From assembly GCF_003443735.1 (NCBI RefSeq), contig NZ_CP031969.1:2232001-2296000 (forward strand): 64,000 nucleotides of DNA, in the 5' to 3' direction. Made by a program: the position numbers and the translations under genes. Shown here piece after piece: positions 15,641 to 27,004 of the stretch. Origin of the DNA: Streptomyces sp. CC0208 (lineage in GTDB: Bacteria; Actinomycetota; Actinomycetes; Streptomycetales; Streptomycetaceae). The stretch's first letter is position 1. Each line of letters begins with the position of its first letter. Under the pieces are notes generated by a model. That model was given only the letters and a program-made list of their open reading frames with translations, had not been told where the DNA came from and ran no database searches.

Positions 15641-16848
15641 CCGCGGTGGTGGTGACGGGGCTGGGCGTCACGGCCCCCAACGGCCTGGGTGTCCGGGACT
15701 ACTGGGAGGCGACGCTCGCCGGCAAGAGCGGCATCGGGCGGATCACCCGCTTCGACCCGTCGCGGTACCCGGCGCGGCTGGCCGGTGAGATCCCCGGCTT
15801 CGCGGCCGAGGAGCACCTGCCGAGCCGGCTGCTGCCGCAGACCGACCGGATGACCCGGCTGGCGCTGGTCGCCGCCGACTGGGCGCTCGAGGACGCCGGG
15901 ATACGGCCGCAGGAGCTGCCCGAGTCCAGCATGGGCGTGGTCACGGCGAGTTCGTCGGGTGGTTTCGAGTTCGGCCAGGGCGAACTGCAGGCGCTGTGGA
16001 GCCGGGGCAGCCAGTACGTCAGCGCGTACCAGTCGTTCGCCTGGTTCTACGCGGTCAACAGCGGTCAGATCTCCATCCGGCACGGCATGAAGGGCCCCAG
16101 CAGCGTGGTCGTCAGCGACCAGGCCGGCGGTCTGGACGCGGTGGCGCAGGCACGCCGGCAGATCCGCAAGGGGACCGCGGTCGTGGTCTCCGGGGCCGTG
16201 GACGCCTCCATCTGCCCGTGGGGCTGGGTCGCCCAGCTCGCCGCGCAGCGGCTGACCACGCGCGACGAGCCCAGCCAGGCGTATCTGCCCTTCGACCGGG
16301 CGGCCGACGGATATGTTCCGGGTGAGGGCGGCGCGCTGCTCGTCATGGAATCCGAGGAGTCGGCGCGCTCGCGCGACGCGCGGATATACGGCGAGATCGC
16401 CGGGTACGCCGCGACCTTCGACCCCGCGCCGGGCAGCGGACGTCCGCCGGGCCTGCGCCGGGCGATCGAACTCGCTCTGGACGACGCCGGGGTGGGGCCC
16501 GAGCAGGTGGACGTCGTGTTCTGCGACGCGGCGGCCGATCCCGAGCTCGACCGGATCGAGGCGGAGGCGATCACGGCGCTGTTCGGACCGAGGGCCGTCC
16601 CGGTCACCGCGCCGAAGACGATGACGGGCCGCCTCTACTCGGGCGCGGCACCCCTGGACCTGGCCACCGCGTTCCTCGCGATGCGCGACGGCGTGATCCC
16701 GCCGACGGTGCATGTGACGCCGTCCCCCGACTACGCCCTCGACCTGGTCGTCGACCGGCCGCGCGAGGCCGCGCTGCGGACGGCGCTGGTGCTGGCCCGC
16801 GGCCACGGCGGCTTCAACTCCGCGGCGGTCGTAAGGGCGGTCGCCTGA
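15637..16848 (+). CDS. Ketosynthase beta / chain-length factor
   Basis: A 403-residue KS-like protein in which the active-site Cys is replaced by Gln162 ([12 protein letters not shown]), the defining change of chain-length factors. It forms the heterodimer with KS-alpha and sets chain length through a tunnel at the interface. The glycine-rich C-terminal GHGGFNSA is typical. The overlap with KS-alpha indicates equal expression. Chain length cannot be read with certainty, but the surrounding jadomycin-like gene set predicts a decaketide. Confidence 0.96.
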   Translation: MTAVVVTGLGVTAPNGLGVRDYWEATLAGKSGIGRITRFDPSRYPARLAGEIPGFAAEEHLPSRLLPQTDRMTRLALVAADWALEDAGIRPQELPESSMGVVTASSSGGFEFGQGELQALWSRGSQYVSAYQSFAWFYAVNSGQISIRHGMKGPSSVVVSDQAGGLDAVAQARRQIRKGTAVVVSGAVDASICPWGWVAQLAAQRLTTRDEPSQAYLPFDRAADGYVPGEGGALLVMESEESARSRDARIYGEIAGYAATFDPAPGSGRPPGLRRAIELALDDAGVGPEQVDVVFCDAAADPELDRIEAEAITALFGPRAVPVTAPKTMTGRLYSGAAPLDLATAFLAMRDGVIPPTVHVTPSPDYALDLVVDRPREAALRTALVLARGHGGFNSAAVVRAVA

Positions 16849-16906
16849 GCACAGGTCACCGCCACCAACGCCCCCCGACACCCGAACAACCCGAAAGGAA
16901 CTCCAC

Positions 16907-17182
16907 GTGGAATCACAGCAGTTCACCCTCAACGACCTCAAGCGCATCCTGATCGAGGGAGCCGGTGCCGAGGAGACCGTCGACCTCGACGGCGAGATCC
17001 TCGACACGGACTTCGAGCACCTCGGCTACGAGTCGCTGGCGCTCCTTGAGACCGGCGGCCGCATCGAGCGCGAGTACGGCATCGTCCTGGACGACGACGT
17101 CCTGTCGGAGAGCAACACGCCGCGCGCCCTCATCGACGCGGTCAACGCCCAGATGGGGGACGGGACGCAGGCTGCCGCCTGA
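16907..17182 (+). CDS. Acyl carrier protein
   Basis: A 91-residue type II PKS acyl carrier protein starting at GTG 16907. The phosphopantetheine attachment Ser43 is in LGYESLALLE. The acidic helix II (ERIYGI-like REYGIVLDDDV) and the C-terminal PRALIDAVNAQ are standard. It carries the growing polyketide. Activation is probably by the phosphopantetheinyl transferase encoded at 24526. Confidence 0.97.
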   Translation: MESQQFTLNDLKRILIEGAGAEETVDLDGEILDTDFEHLGYESLALLETGGRIEREYGIVLDDDVLSESNTPRALIDAVNAQMGDGTQAAA

Positions 17183-17226
17183 CGCCTCATCACACCCGAG
17201 ATATCGGGATCCCGGGTATCTGTGAG

Positions 17227-17259
17227 CCGCCGCCGGACGCCCCACCGGACCGGCGGCGG
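17227..17259 (+). terminator. Hairpin between ACP and ketoreductase genes
   Basis: CCGCCGCCGG (17227-17236) and CCGGCGGCGG (17250-17259) form a ten-bp perfect stem with a 13-base loop. It sits in the largest gap of the operon, 165 bp between ACP and ketoreductase. It has no U-tract, so it may be a partial terminator, or an mRNA-stabilising 3' end that lets the minimal PKS be expressed above the tailoring genes. Confidence 0.5.
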
Positions 17260-17347
17260 TACCCCCCACCCCGTCCCCACCCGCGTTCTTCCGTCCCCAT
17301 CCCCCTCGCAGTCCACGCAGTCCTCCACCCAAGGGAGTTGAAAGAGC

Positions 17348-18136
17348 ATGCCGCAGCAGCAGACGCAGCGGGTCGCACTGATCACGGGAGCAACCAGTGG
17401 CATCGGCCTCGCGGCCGCCCGCCAGTTGGGCTCCGCCGGGCACCGCGTGTTCATCGGCGCACGCGACGCCGACAACGTGGCCACGACGGTCAAGCAGCTC
17501 CAGGAGGAGGGCATAGAAGCGGACGGCGCGGTCCTGGACGTCCGGTCCCGGGACGGGGTCCGCGCTTTCGTACAGGCCGCCGTCGACCGCTTCGGTCCCG
17601 TCGACGTCCTCGTCAACAACGCCGGCCGCAGCGGCGGCGGAGTGACCGCGGACCTCGCGGACGAGCTGTGGGACGACGTCATCGACACCAACCTCAACAG
17701 CGTCTTCCGGATGACCCGCGAGGTGCTCAACACCGGCGGCATGCGCGACCGCGGCTGGGGCCGGATCGTCAACATCGCGTCCACCGCCGGCAAGCAGGGC
17801 GTGGTCCTGGGCGCCCCCTACTCCGCCTCCAAGCACGGCGTCGTCGGCTTCACCAAGGCTCTCGGCAACGAACTCGCGCCGACCGGCATCACCGTCAACG
17901 CCGTCTGCCCGGGCTATGTCGAGACCCCCATGGCCCAGCGGGTCCGCCAGGGCTACGCCGCCGCCTATGACACCACCGAGGACGCGATCCTCGAGAAGTT
18001 CCAGGCCAAGATCCCGCTCGGCCGCTACTCCACGCCTGAGGAGGTCGCCGGGATGGTCTGCTACCTCGCCTCCGACACCGCCGCCTCCGTCACCGCTCAG
18101 GCGATCAACGTGTGCGGCGGCCTGGGCAACTTCTGA
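17348..18136 (+). CDS. C9 polyketide ketoreductase (ActIII/JadD type)
   Basis: A 262-residue short-chain dehydrogenase close to ActIII. The NADPH motif GATSGIG is at residues 14-20, NNAG near 94, catalytic Ser in NIASTAGKQG and Tyr/Lys in YSASKHG. The C-terminal region GRYSTPEEVAGMVCYLASD and the final GGLGNF match the family. It reduces the C9 carbonyl of the nascent chain, which sets up the first ring. It lies after the ACP gene behind a hairpin. Confidence 0.95.
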   Translation: MPQQQTQRVALITGATSGIGLAAARQLGSAGHRVFIGARDADNVATTVKQLQEEGIEADGAVLDVRSRDGVRAFVQAAVDRFGPVDVLVNNAGRSGGGVTADLADELWDDVIDTNLNSVFRMTREVLNTGGMRDRGWGRIVNIASTAGKQGVVLGAPYSASKHGVVGFTKALGNELAPTGITVNAVCPGYVETPMAQRVRQGYAAAYDTTEDAILEKFQAKIPLGRYSTPEEVAGMVCYLASDTAASVTAQAINVCGGLGNF

Positions 18137-18240
18137 TCCTGCCCGGACGCCCGCTTCGGCCCTCCGCCTGATCCCCGCCCCGTCCCACCGGGGCCCGCCC
18201 CATCCGCCATGACAGACAACAGGAAGAAGAGGACGACGAC

Positions 18241-19191
18241 GTGACCACGACGGAAGCAACGACCCGCGAGGTGGCGCACGAGATCACTGTCTCGGCTCCG
18301 GCCGGCGCCGTCTACCGCCTGATCGCGGAGGTGGAGAACTGGCCGCAGATCTTCCCGCCCACCATCCACGTGGACCACCTGGAGAAGGGCGAGCGTGAGG
18401 AGCGCATCCGCATCTGGGCCACCGCCAACGGTGCCGCCAAGAGCTGGACCTCGCGCCGCACCCTGGACCCCGACAACCGCCGGATCACCTTCCGCCAGGA
18501 GGTCTCCGCTCCCCCGGTCGCCGCGATGGGCGGCGCCTGGGTGATCGAGGAGCTGCCGGGCGGCGATTCACTGGTACGGCTGCTGCACGACTACCGCGCC
18601 GTCGACGACGATCCCGCGAGCCTCGCCTGGATCGACGAGGCCGTCGACCGCAACTCCCGTTCGGAGCTGGCCGCCCTGAAGGAGAACGTCGAGCGGGCCC
18701 ACGCCACGCGCGAGCTGACCTTCTCCTTCGAGGACACCGTTCTGATCGAGGGCTCGGCCAAGGACGTCTACGACTTCATCAACGAGGCCGACCGCTGGGT
18801 GGAACGGCTGCCGCACGTGGCCCGCGTCCAGTTCGAGGAACCCACGCCCGGCCTGCAGGTGCTGGAGATGGACACCCGGGCCAAGGACGGCTCGACGCAC
18901 ACCACCAAGTCGTACCGGGTGGCGTTCCCGCACCGCGCGATCGCCTACAAGCAGGTCACCCTGCCGGCCCTGATGACCCTGCACACCGGCCTGTGGACGT
19001 TCGAGGAGTACCCGCGCGGGGTCGCCGCGACCTCGCAGCACACGGTCGTGCTCAACCCGGACAACATCCAGCGGATCCTCGGCCCCGAGGCGACCGTCGA
19101 GGACGCCCGCGAGTACGTCCAGGGCGCACTCAGCACCAACAGCCGCGCCACGCTGGGCCACGCCAGGGACCACGCGGAGAAGAGCCGCTGA
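18241..19191 (+). CDS. Bifunctional aromatase/cyclase (two SRPBCC domains)
   Basis: A 316-residue didomain aromatase/cyclase starting at GTG 18241. Both halves are START/SRPBCC domains: the first at about 10-150 (HEITVSAPAGAVYRLIAEVENWPQIFPP) and the second at about 160-310 (FSFEDTVLIEGSAKDVYDFINEADRWVERLPHV in part). The arrangement matches ActVII and JadE, which close and aromatise the first ring of C9-reduced chains. It follows the ketoreductase in the usual order. The next gene starts two bases after its stop. Confidence 0.95.
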   Translation: MTTTEATTREVAHEITVSAPAGAVYRLIAEVENWPQIFPPTIHVDHLEKGEREERIRIWATANGAAKSWTSRRTLDPDNRRITFRQEVSAPPVAAMGGAWVIEELPGGDSLVRLLHDYRAVDDDPASLAWIDEAVDRNSRSELAALKENVERAHATRELTFSFEDTVLIEGSAKDVYDFINEADRWVERLPHVARVQFEEPTPGLQVLEMDTRAKDGSTHTTKSYRVAFPHRAIAYKQVTLPALMTLHTGLWTFEEYPRGVAATSQHTVVLNPDNIQRILGPEATVEDAREYVQGALSTNSRATLGHARDHAEKSR

Positions 19192-19193
19192 CC

Positions 19194-20675
19194 ATGGCCA
19201 CCGACACCTCCCGGGCCACCCGGGTCATCGTGGTGGGGGCGGGCCCCGTCGGCCTGTTCCTCGCCGGCGAGCTCCGCCTCGGCGGCGCCGACGTCGTCGT
19301 ACTGGAACGGCTGCGCACCCCCACCACGGAGTCCCGCGCCTCCACGCTGCACGCCCGCACGGTGGAGCTGTTCGACTGCCGCGGGCTGCTGGACGCGCTC
19401 GGCGGCCCACCGCGTGAGCCCCGCGGCCACTTCGGCGGCGTACCGATGGACCTGACCATGCCCGGCCCGTACTCGGGCCAGTGGAAGGTGCCCCAGACCA
19501 GGACCGAGGAGCTGCTCCAGGACTGGTCCGGCGCCCTCGGCGCCGACGTCCGGCGTGGCTGGGAGGTACGCGAACTCGCCCAGGAGGACGGGTTCGTGGA
19601 GGTCACGGCCGACACCCCGGACGGCGTACGGCGGCTTCGGGCGGCGTACGTCGTGGCCTGCGACGGCGAGGACAGCACCGTGCGGCGGCTGACCGGGGCG
19701 GCTTTCCCCGGCACCCCGGCCGGGCGGGAGCTGTTGCGGGCGGACATCGCCGGGATCGACATCCCCAACCGGCGTTTCGAGCGCCGGGAGCACGGGCTGG
19801 CGATCGCGGCGCGGATGCCCGGCGGGGTCACCCGGGTGATGGTGCACGCGTTCGGTCGCCCGGCGCGGCGGCGCACGGGGCCGCCGGACTTCGCCGAGGT
19901 CGTCGACGTATGGCGACAGGTCACCGGCGAGGACCTCGGCGACGGACGCCCCGTGTGGCTCAACGCCTTCGGCGACGCCAACCGGCAGCTGGAGCACTAT
20001 CGCCACGGGCGGGTGCTGTTCGCCGGGGACGCCGCCCACCGCCAGATGCCGAGCGGCGGACAGGCGCTCAACCTGGGGCTCCAGGACGCGGCCAATCTCG
20101 GTTGGAAGCTGGCCGCGGTGGTCTGCGGGCGGGCCTCGAAGGGCCTGCTCGACACCTATCACGACGAGCGGCACGAGGTCGGGCGCCGGGTGCTCGCCAA
20201 CATCAGGGCCCAGGGGCTGCTGCTGCTCGGCGGCCCGGAGGTGGAGGCGGCGCGCACCCTGCTCGGCGAGCTCATCGCCGCGGGACCCGCGCGGGACCAC
20301 CTCGCGGCGATGATCACCGGGCTCGACATCCGCTACCCCGTGGGCGGCGGCACCCATCCGCTGCTCGGCGCCCGGCTCCCGCTCGGCACCCTGCCCACGC
20401 CCAACGGCCCGGTCAGGACCGCGGAGTTGCTGCGGGACGGGCGCGGCCTGCTGCTCGTCTCCGACTCCGCCCGGGCCGAACTGCGCTGGCTCGGCAAGGT
20501 CTGGTCGGACCGGGTCACCCCGGTGGCGGTACGACCGGACACCGCCGAGCCGCTGTACGGCGCCGAGGGGCTGCTGGTCCGCCCCGACGGGCACGTCGCC
20601 TGGGCGGGCACGGACCCGTGGGGGGCGACGGCGGCGATCCGCCACTGGTTCGGGCGGCCCGACCCGGGGCTGTGA
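19194..20675 (+). CDS. FAD-dependent aromatic hydroxylase (PgaE/JadH family)
   Basis: A 493-residue class A flavoprotein hydroxylase. The FAD motif VVGAGPVGLFLAGEL is at residues 13-27, the DG motif is ACDGEDSTVRR and the second FAD/NADPH motif is FAGDAAHRQMPSGGQALN. The final stretch is the thioredoxin-like C-terminal domain. The last motif deviates from the usual GDAAH-x3-P-x-GGQG (it reads MPSGGQA). Homologues hydroxylate angucyclinones at C6, C12 or C12b. It starts two bases after the aromatase/cyclase stop. Which position it attacks cannot be told from sequence. Confidence 0.9.
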   Translation: MATDTSRATRVIVVGAGPVGLFLAGELRLGGADVVVLERLRTPTTESRASTLHARTVELFDCRGLLDALGGPPREPRGHFGGVPMDLTMPGPYSGQWKVPQTRTEELLQDWSGALGADVRRGWEVRELAQEDGFVEVTADTPDGVRRLRAAYVVACDGEDSTVRRLTGAAFPGTPAGRELLRADIAGIDIPNRRFERREHGLAIAARMPGGVTRVMVHAFGRPARRRTGPPDFAEVVDVWRQVTGEDLGDGRPVWLNAFGDANRQLEHYRHGRVLFAGDAAHRQMPSGGQALNLGLQDAANLGWKLAAVVCGRASKGLLDTYHDERHEVGRRVLANIRAQGLLLLGGPEVEAARTLLGELIAAGPARDHLAAMITGLDIRYPVGGGTHPLLGARLPLGTLPTPNGPVRTAELLRDGRGLLLVSDSARAELRWLGKVWSDRVTPVAVRPDTAEPLYGAEGLLVRPDGHVAWAGTDPWGATAAIRHWFGRPDPGL

Positions 20676-20761
20676 CCGGGCACACATGCCAAAGCACCAC
20701 AGGGCGGAACGTTCCGCCTTGGTTCTTCTCACTTTCAGCGAGGCTCGGAGAGGGAAACGTT

Positions 20762-22333
20762 GTGGAAACGGATGTGATCGTTGTCGGCGCTGGGCCGACG
20801 GGCCTCATGCTGGCCGGGGAACTGCGGCTGGGCGGGGCCCGGGTCGTCGTCGTGGAGAAGCTGGCGGAGCCGACCGGGCAGTCCCGGGGGCTCGGATTCA
20901 CGGCCCGCGCGATGGAGGTGTTCGACCAGCGGGGGCTGCTGCCGCGGTTCGGCGCGCTGGAGAAGAGCCCGATGGGCCACTTCGGCGGTGTGCAGTTCGA
21001 CTACACCGTCCTGGAGGACGCCCACTTCGGCGCGCGCGGCGTCCCGCAGTCGCAGACCGAGGCCGTCCTGGAGGGGTGGGCCGGCGAGCTGGGCGCGGAC
21101 ATACGGCGCGGCTGGGAGCTGACCAAGCTGGCCGACGACGGGGACGGCGTCGAGATCGTGGCGGCCACGCCCGAGGGCGAACAGCGGGTGCGCGGCGCGT
21201 ACCTGGTGGGCTGCGACGGTGGCCAGAGCGTCGTACGCAACGCGGCCGGTTTCGACTTCCCCGGGCTGCCGGCCACGCGCCGCATGTACCTGGCCGACGT
21301 CACCGGCTGCGACATCCGGCCCCGCTTCCTGGGTGAGCGGCTGGAGAACGGCATGGTGATGGCCGCGCCGCTGGCACCCGGCGTCGACCGGATCATCGTG
21401 TGCGAGGACGGCACGCCCGCCGGGGACCGGCCGCAGGCGGTGGAGTTCGACGAGGTCGGGGCCGCCTGGGAGCGCATCACCGGCGAGTCGCTGGCCGGGG
21501 GCGGCGCGGACTGGGTCAGCTCCTTCACGGACGCCACCCGGCAGGTCTCCGCCTACCGCCGGGGCCGGGTGCTGCTCGCCGGGGATGCCGCGCACGTCCA
21601 TCTCCCGGCCGGCGGCCAGGGGCTCAGCACGGGCGTGCAGGACGCGGTCAACCTCGGCTGGAAGCTGGCCGCGGTGGTCCGCGGGGACATGCCGGACGCC
21701 CTCCTCGACACCTACCACGACGAACGGCACCCGGTCGGCGCCCGGCTGCTGATGAACACCCGCGCGCAGGGCATGATCTTCCTCGGCGGCGCGGAGTCCG
21801 ACCCGGTGCGCAAGGTCTTCGGCGAGTTGATGGAGCTGGAGGAGGTCCGCCGCCGACTGGCCGGCGTGGTCAGTCACCTCGACATCACCTACGACCTCGG
21901 CCCCGGCACCCACCCCCTCCTCGGCCGACGCCTGCCCCCCCGCCCCCTGAAGCTGGCCGACGGCACGCAGACCAGTACGACGGACCTGCTCCACCCGGCC
22001 CGGGGCGTCCTGCTCGACCTCGCCGACGACCCGGCCCTGCGGGCGAGCACGGCCCGTTGGAACGACCGGATCTCGGTCGTCACGGCCACCTGCGAGAGCC
22101 CCGAGGTCTTCGCCGGTGCGACCGCCCTGCTCGTACGCCCGGACGGCCACGTGGCCTGGGCCGCCGTAGGAAAGGACCCCCGCACGATGGCCGACCCGGA
22201 CGACGCCGCCACCCGGACAACCGGTACGGCGACCCCCGACGCCCCCCGGATCACCGAAGCCGAGGTGGCCGCCGGCATCGACAGCCTCGTCACCGCCCTC
22301 CACCAATGGTTCGGCACCCCGGAGGTGGCGTAG
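20762..22333 (+). CDS. FAD-dependent aromatic hydroxylase, PgaE-like
   Basis: A 523-residue class A hydroxylase starting at GTG 20762, with GGAGAGGGA upstream. It has VVGAGPTGLMLAGEL at the N-terminus, the DG motif (GCDGGQSVVRN) and the canonical LAGDAAHVHLPAGGQGLSTG. It is closer to PgaE in these motifs than the preceding gene. JadF and PgaM carry an extra C-terminal short-chain reductase; here the protein ends after the thioredoxin-like domain plus about 30 low-complexity residues (ATRTTGTATPDAP), so no reductase is fused. Together the two hydroxylases should oxidise the angucyclinone core. Confidence 0.92.
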   Translation: METDVIVVGAGPTGLMLAGELRLGGARVVVVEKLAEPTGQSRGLGFTARAMEVFDQRGLLPRFGALEKSPMGHFGGVQFDYTVLEDAHFGARGVPQSQTEAVLEGWAGELGADIRRGWELTKLADDGDGVEIVAATPEGEQRVRGAYLVGCDGGQSVVRNAAGFDFPGLPATRRMYLADVTGCDIRPRFLGERLENGMVMAAPLAPGVDRIIVCEDGTPAGDRPQAVEFDEVGAAWERITGESLAGGGADWVSSFTDATRQVSAYRRGRVLLAGDAAHVHLPAGGQGLSTGVQDAVNLGWKLAAVVRGDMPDALLDTYHDERHPVGARLLMNTRAQGMIFLGGAESDPVRKVFGELMELEEVRRRLAGVVSHLDITYDLGPGTHPLLGRRLPPRPLKLADGTQTSTTDLLHPARGVLLDLADDPALRASTARWNDRISVVTATCESPEVFAGATALLVRPDGHVAWAAVGKDPRTMADPDDAATRTTGTATPDAPRITEAEVAAGIDSLVTALHQWFGTPEVA

Positions 22334-22337
22334 CACC

Positions 22338-23216
22338 ATGACCACCGCGTCCCTGTCCGTCGGCCCGCACGTACGGCGGATCACGCTGGATGCCGGCGGG
22401 CACACCCTGTCGGCCCTGCTGAGCGCACCCCAGGACACGCCGCCGCGTGCCACCGTCGTCGCGCTGCACGGGGCTGGGATGAGCGCGGGGTACTTCGACG
22501 GCGGGGCCCAACCGGACGGCTCCCTGTGCGCGTTGGGAGCGCATCTGGGGTTCGCCGTCCTCGCCGTCGACCGGCCCGGCTACGGCGACTCGGCCGCCGG
22601 GCTCCCCGAGGGCCTCGACCTCGCCGGGCAGGCCCGCGTCCTGCGGGCCGCGCTCGACCACTTCCACACCGAGTACCCCGTCGGCACGGGCACCTTCCTG
22701 CTCGCGCACTCCTTCGGGGGCAAGCTCGCCCTGACTGTGGCCGCCGAAGCCCCGCCGCCCGGTCTGCTGGGCCTGGACATCTCCGGCTGCGGTCACCGCT
22801 ACGCCCCGCGCTCCGCGGAACTGCTCGCCGGACCCGACCGGGCCCGGTGGCGCCACAACTGGGGCCGGCTCGGCCTCTACCCGCCCGCCACCTTCCAGCG
22901 CAGCGCCAGCCTCGTGAAGCCCATCCCCGAACGGGAGCTGCGGGCCGCCTCGGACTGGCCGGAGGTGTTCGACGTGCTCGCCCCACGCGTGCGCGTCCCC
23001 GTGCGCCTGACGTTCGCCGAGCACGAACTGTGGTGGCGGCACGACACCGACGCCCTCGACGACCTGCGCGCGAGGCTGAGCGCCGCGCCGCGGGTGGTCG
23101 TCGACCGGCAGCCGGACGCCGGGCACAACATCAGCCTGGGCCGGACGGCCCGCGCCTACCACTTGCGTGCGCTCGCCTTCTTCGAGGAGTGCCTACCCGA
23201 GCGGGACGGTCCATGA
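22338..23216 (+). CDS. Alpha/beta hydrolase of unknown role
   Basis: A 292-residue alpha/beta-hydrolase. The oxyanion region VVALHGAGMSAGYFDG is near residue 45, the nucleophile elbow is LLAHSFGGKLAL (A-x-S-x-G instead of G-x-S-x-G), an acid may lie in LTFAEHELWW and the catalytic His in PDAGHNISLG. It starts four bases after the hydroxylase stop and overlaps the exporter gene as ATGA. Possible tasks are release of the chain, ester or epoxide hydrolysis, or decarboxylation. Related hydrolases are found in kinamycin-type clusters, but I cannot assign the reaction. Confidence 0.8.
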   Translation: MTTASLSVGPHVRRITLDAGGHTLSALLSAPQDTPPRATVVALHGAGMSAGYFDGGAQPDGSLCALGAHLGFAVLAVDRPGYGDSAAGLPEGLDLAGQARVLRAALDHFHTEYPVGTGTFLLAHSFGGKLALTVAAEAPPPGLLGLDISGCGHRYAPRSAELLAGPDRARWRHNWGRLGLYPPATFQRSASLVKPIPERELRAASDWPEVFDVLAPRVRVPVRLTFAEHELWWRHDTDALDDLRARLSAAPRVVVDRQPDAGHNISLGRTARAYHLRALAFFEECLPERDGP

Positions 23217-24529
23217 CCGCATCCGAATCCAAGACGCCAGGCTCCTCGGCCAGGTCCGGAGGGCTGCTGGCCATCGGCCTGCGCTCGCTGACCGTGCGCA
23301 ACTTCCGGCTCTTCGCAGTCGGCCAGATCGCGTCCGCGACCGGCACCTGGATGATGGTCGTCGCCCAGGACTGGCTCGTCCTCGACCTGAGCGGCGATTC
23401 CGGCACCGCACTCGCCACCGTCACCGCGCTCCAGTTCACACCGATGCTGCTGCTGACCCTGTACGGCGGCCGTATGGCCGACCGCTACGACAAGCGCGCC
23501 CTGCTGACCGGGGCCAACGTCGTCTCCGGGGTGCTCGCGCTGCTGCTCGGCCTGCTGGTCACCGGCGACGCGGCCCGCCTGTCGCACGTCTACGTGTTCG
23601 CGCTCGCCCTCGGCGTCGCCAATGCCGTGGAGGTGCCGGCCCGGCTGTCCTTCATCGCCGAACTCGTCGGACAGGACCTGGTGCCCAACGCCTCCGCGCT
23701 CAGCGGCGCCTACTTCAACATCGCGCGGGTGCTCGGCCCGTCCCTGGCGGGGCTGCTGATCGAGGCGGCCGGCACCGGCACCGTGATGCTCCTGAACGCG
23801 GCGAGCTACGCGGCGACGGTGGCAGGACTGCGCGCCATACGGCCCGAGGAACTGCACCGCTCACCCCGACCCGCGGCGCGCGACGCACGCGTCGCCGAGG
23901 GCCTGGCCCATCTGCGGTCCCGGCCCGACCTGGTGGCGACCCTGGCCCTGCTCGCGGCGGTGTCGCTGTTCGGTCTGAACCTCCAGCTGACCCTGCCGCT
24001 CATGGCCCGCACGGTCTTCCACACCGACGCCGCCGCGTTCGGTCTGCTCACCGCCGCGCTCGCCGCGGGGTCGCTGCTGGCCGCCTTCACCGGCACCCTG
24101 CGCCGGGGCCGCCCCCCGGCCCGCCTGGTGATCGGCTGGGCCGGCTCCTTCGGCGCCCTGGCGGCGGCCACCGGATGGGCACCGAACCTGCCGGTCGCGC
24201 TGGCGCTGCTCGTACCGACCGGCTTCGCCTCCCTCTACTTCGCGCAGGCCGCCAACCACCGCGTCCAACTGGGCAGCGACCCCGCCCACCGCGGCCGGGT
24301 CATGGCCCTCTACACCCTCATCCTGCAAGGCAGCGCCCCGCTGGGCGCCCTCTTCGTCGGCACCGTCACCCAGTACCTCGGCACCCGCTCCGCGCTGTGG
24401 GCGGGCGGCCTGATCTCGCTGGCGGCCGCCCTCGTCGCTGCGGTCGCCGACCGCAGCGACGCGCGACGCGCGGCAGCTCCCGCCGAAGGCACGCAGACAC
24501 ACACAACCCGAACCGGGAGCCGCCCGTGA
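23213..24529 (+). CDS. MFS exporter (EntS-like, 12 TMS)
   Basis: A 438-residue MFS protein with about 12 hydrophobic helices. The first loop motif is YGGRMADRYDKR and the early segment FRLFAVGQIASATGTWMMVVAQDW is typical of the MFS_3/EntS group. The hydrophilic tail (HTTRTGSRP) is cytoplasmic. It is coupled by overlap to the hydrolase upstream (ATGA) and the phosphopantetheinyl transferase downstream (GTGA). As an integral member of the biosynthetic operon it is the likely main exporter of the polyketide. Confidence 0.9.
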   Translation: MTASESKTPGSSARSGGLLAIGLRSLTVRNFRLFAVGQIASATGTWMMVVAQDWLVLDLSGDSGTALATVTALQFTPMLLLTLYGGRMADRYDKRALLTGANVVSGVLALLLGLLVTGDAARLSHVYVFALALGVANAVEVPARLSFIAELVGQDLVPNASALSGAYFNIARVLGPSLAGLLIEAAGTGTVMLLNAASYAATVAGLRAIRPEELHRSPRPAARDARVAEGLAHLRSRPDLVATLALLAAVSLFGLNLQLTLPLMARTVFHTDAAAFGLLTAALAAGSLLAAFTGTLRRGRPPARLVIGWAGSFGALAAATGWAPNLPVALALLVPTGFASLYFAQAANHRVQLGSDPAHRGRVMALYTLILQGSAPLGALFVGTVTQYLGTRSALWAGGLISLAAALVAAVADRSDARRAAAPAEGTQTHTTRTGSRP

Positions 24530-25388
24530 ACCTCCCCCTCGTACCGAACGCCCCCCGCAGCACCCGGGAGTTGGGTCCGTCGGACCTGCACCTGTGGCTG
24601 CTGCCCGCCCCCGCCTCGCCGCGCGACGTACCGGTCGGCGAGCTCGACCAGGACGAGCGGCGGCGCGCCGCCGCCTACCGTCGGGACAGCGACCGGCAGA
24701 TGTACGTCGCCGCCCATGTGGGCCTGCGCCGGGTGCTGTCGGTCTACACCGGCGTCGAGCCCCGGCGGCTGTCCATCGGCCGGGAGTGGTGCGAGGAGTG
24801 CGGGGAACGGCACGGCCGGCCGGTGCTGGTCGACCTTCCGGGCGCGCCGGAGTTCTCGCTCTCCCACAGCCGCGGTCTGGCCCTGGTCGCGGTGGCCCGC
24901 ACCCGGGTCGGTGTCGACGTACAGGCGCTGCCGTCGCGGGAGACCGTCGACGCCTGCCTGCCCCTGCTGCACCCGGCCGAGTGCCAGGAGATCACCCGGC
25001 TCCCGGCCGACCGGCGGCAGACCGCCTTCGCTCGACTGTGGTCCCGCAAGGAGGCCTACCTGAAGGGCCTCGGCACCGGGCTCGCCCGCGCGACCGACCT
25101 CGACTACCTCGGCGAGGGCGCCGAGTCCTGGCGTCCGACCGGCTGGACAGTGCGCAACATGCCCCTGTGCGAGGGCCATGTCGGCGCGGCGGCGCTGGCC
25201 GGCGACAAGGACTGGCGCGCCGCGATGCACCCGGTGCCGCCCGAGTGGCTCTACGCCCGGGATGCCGTCGAGCACCTCTCCGAGGTCGAACCGGGCCTGC
25301 GCACGGTGCTGCGCGCCCACGATCCGTCCTCCGTCCGCACGCACGCCCTCATCGACACCAGGAACAGGAAGGAAAGGGCCCAGGCATC

Positions 25389-25392
<4 letters not shown>
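24526..25392 (+). CDS. 4'-phosphopantetheinyl transferase, Sfp/JadM type
   Basis: A 288-residue Sfp-type transferase. It shows FSLSHSRGLALVAV, the metal-binding VGVDVQ and WSRKEAYLKGLGTGL, the three signature blocks. The length and location match JadM, which converts the jadomycin ACP to its holo form. The CEECGERHGRP segment before the first block is usual for the family. It starts at a GTG overlapping the exporter stop and overlaps the carboxylase beta gene. It should activate the ACP at 16907. Confidence 0.93.
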
Positions 25393-26996
<1,604 letters not shown>

Positions 26997-27004
26997 GAGG
27001 CCTC

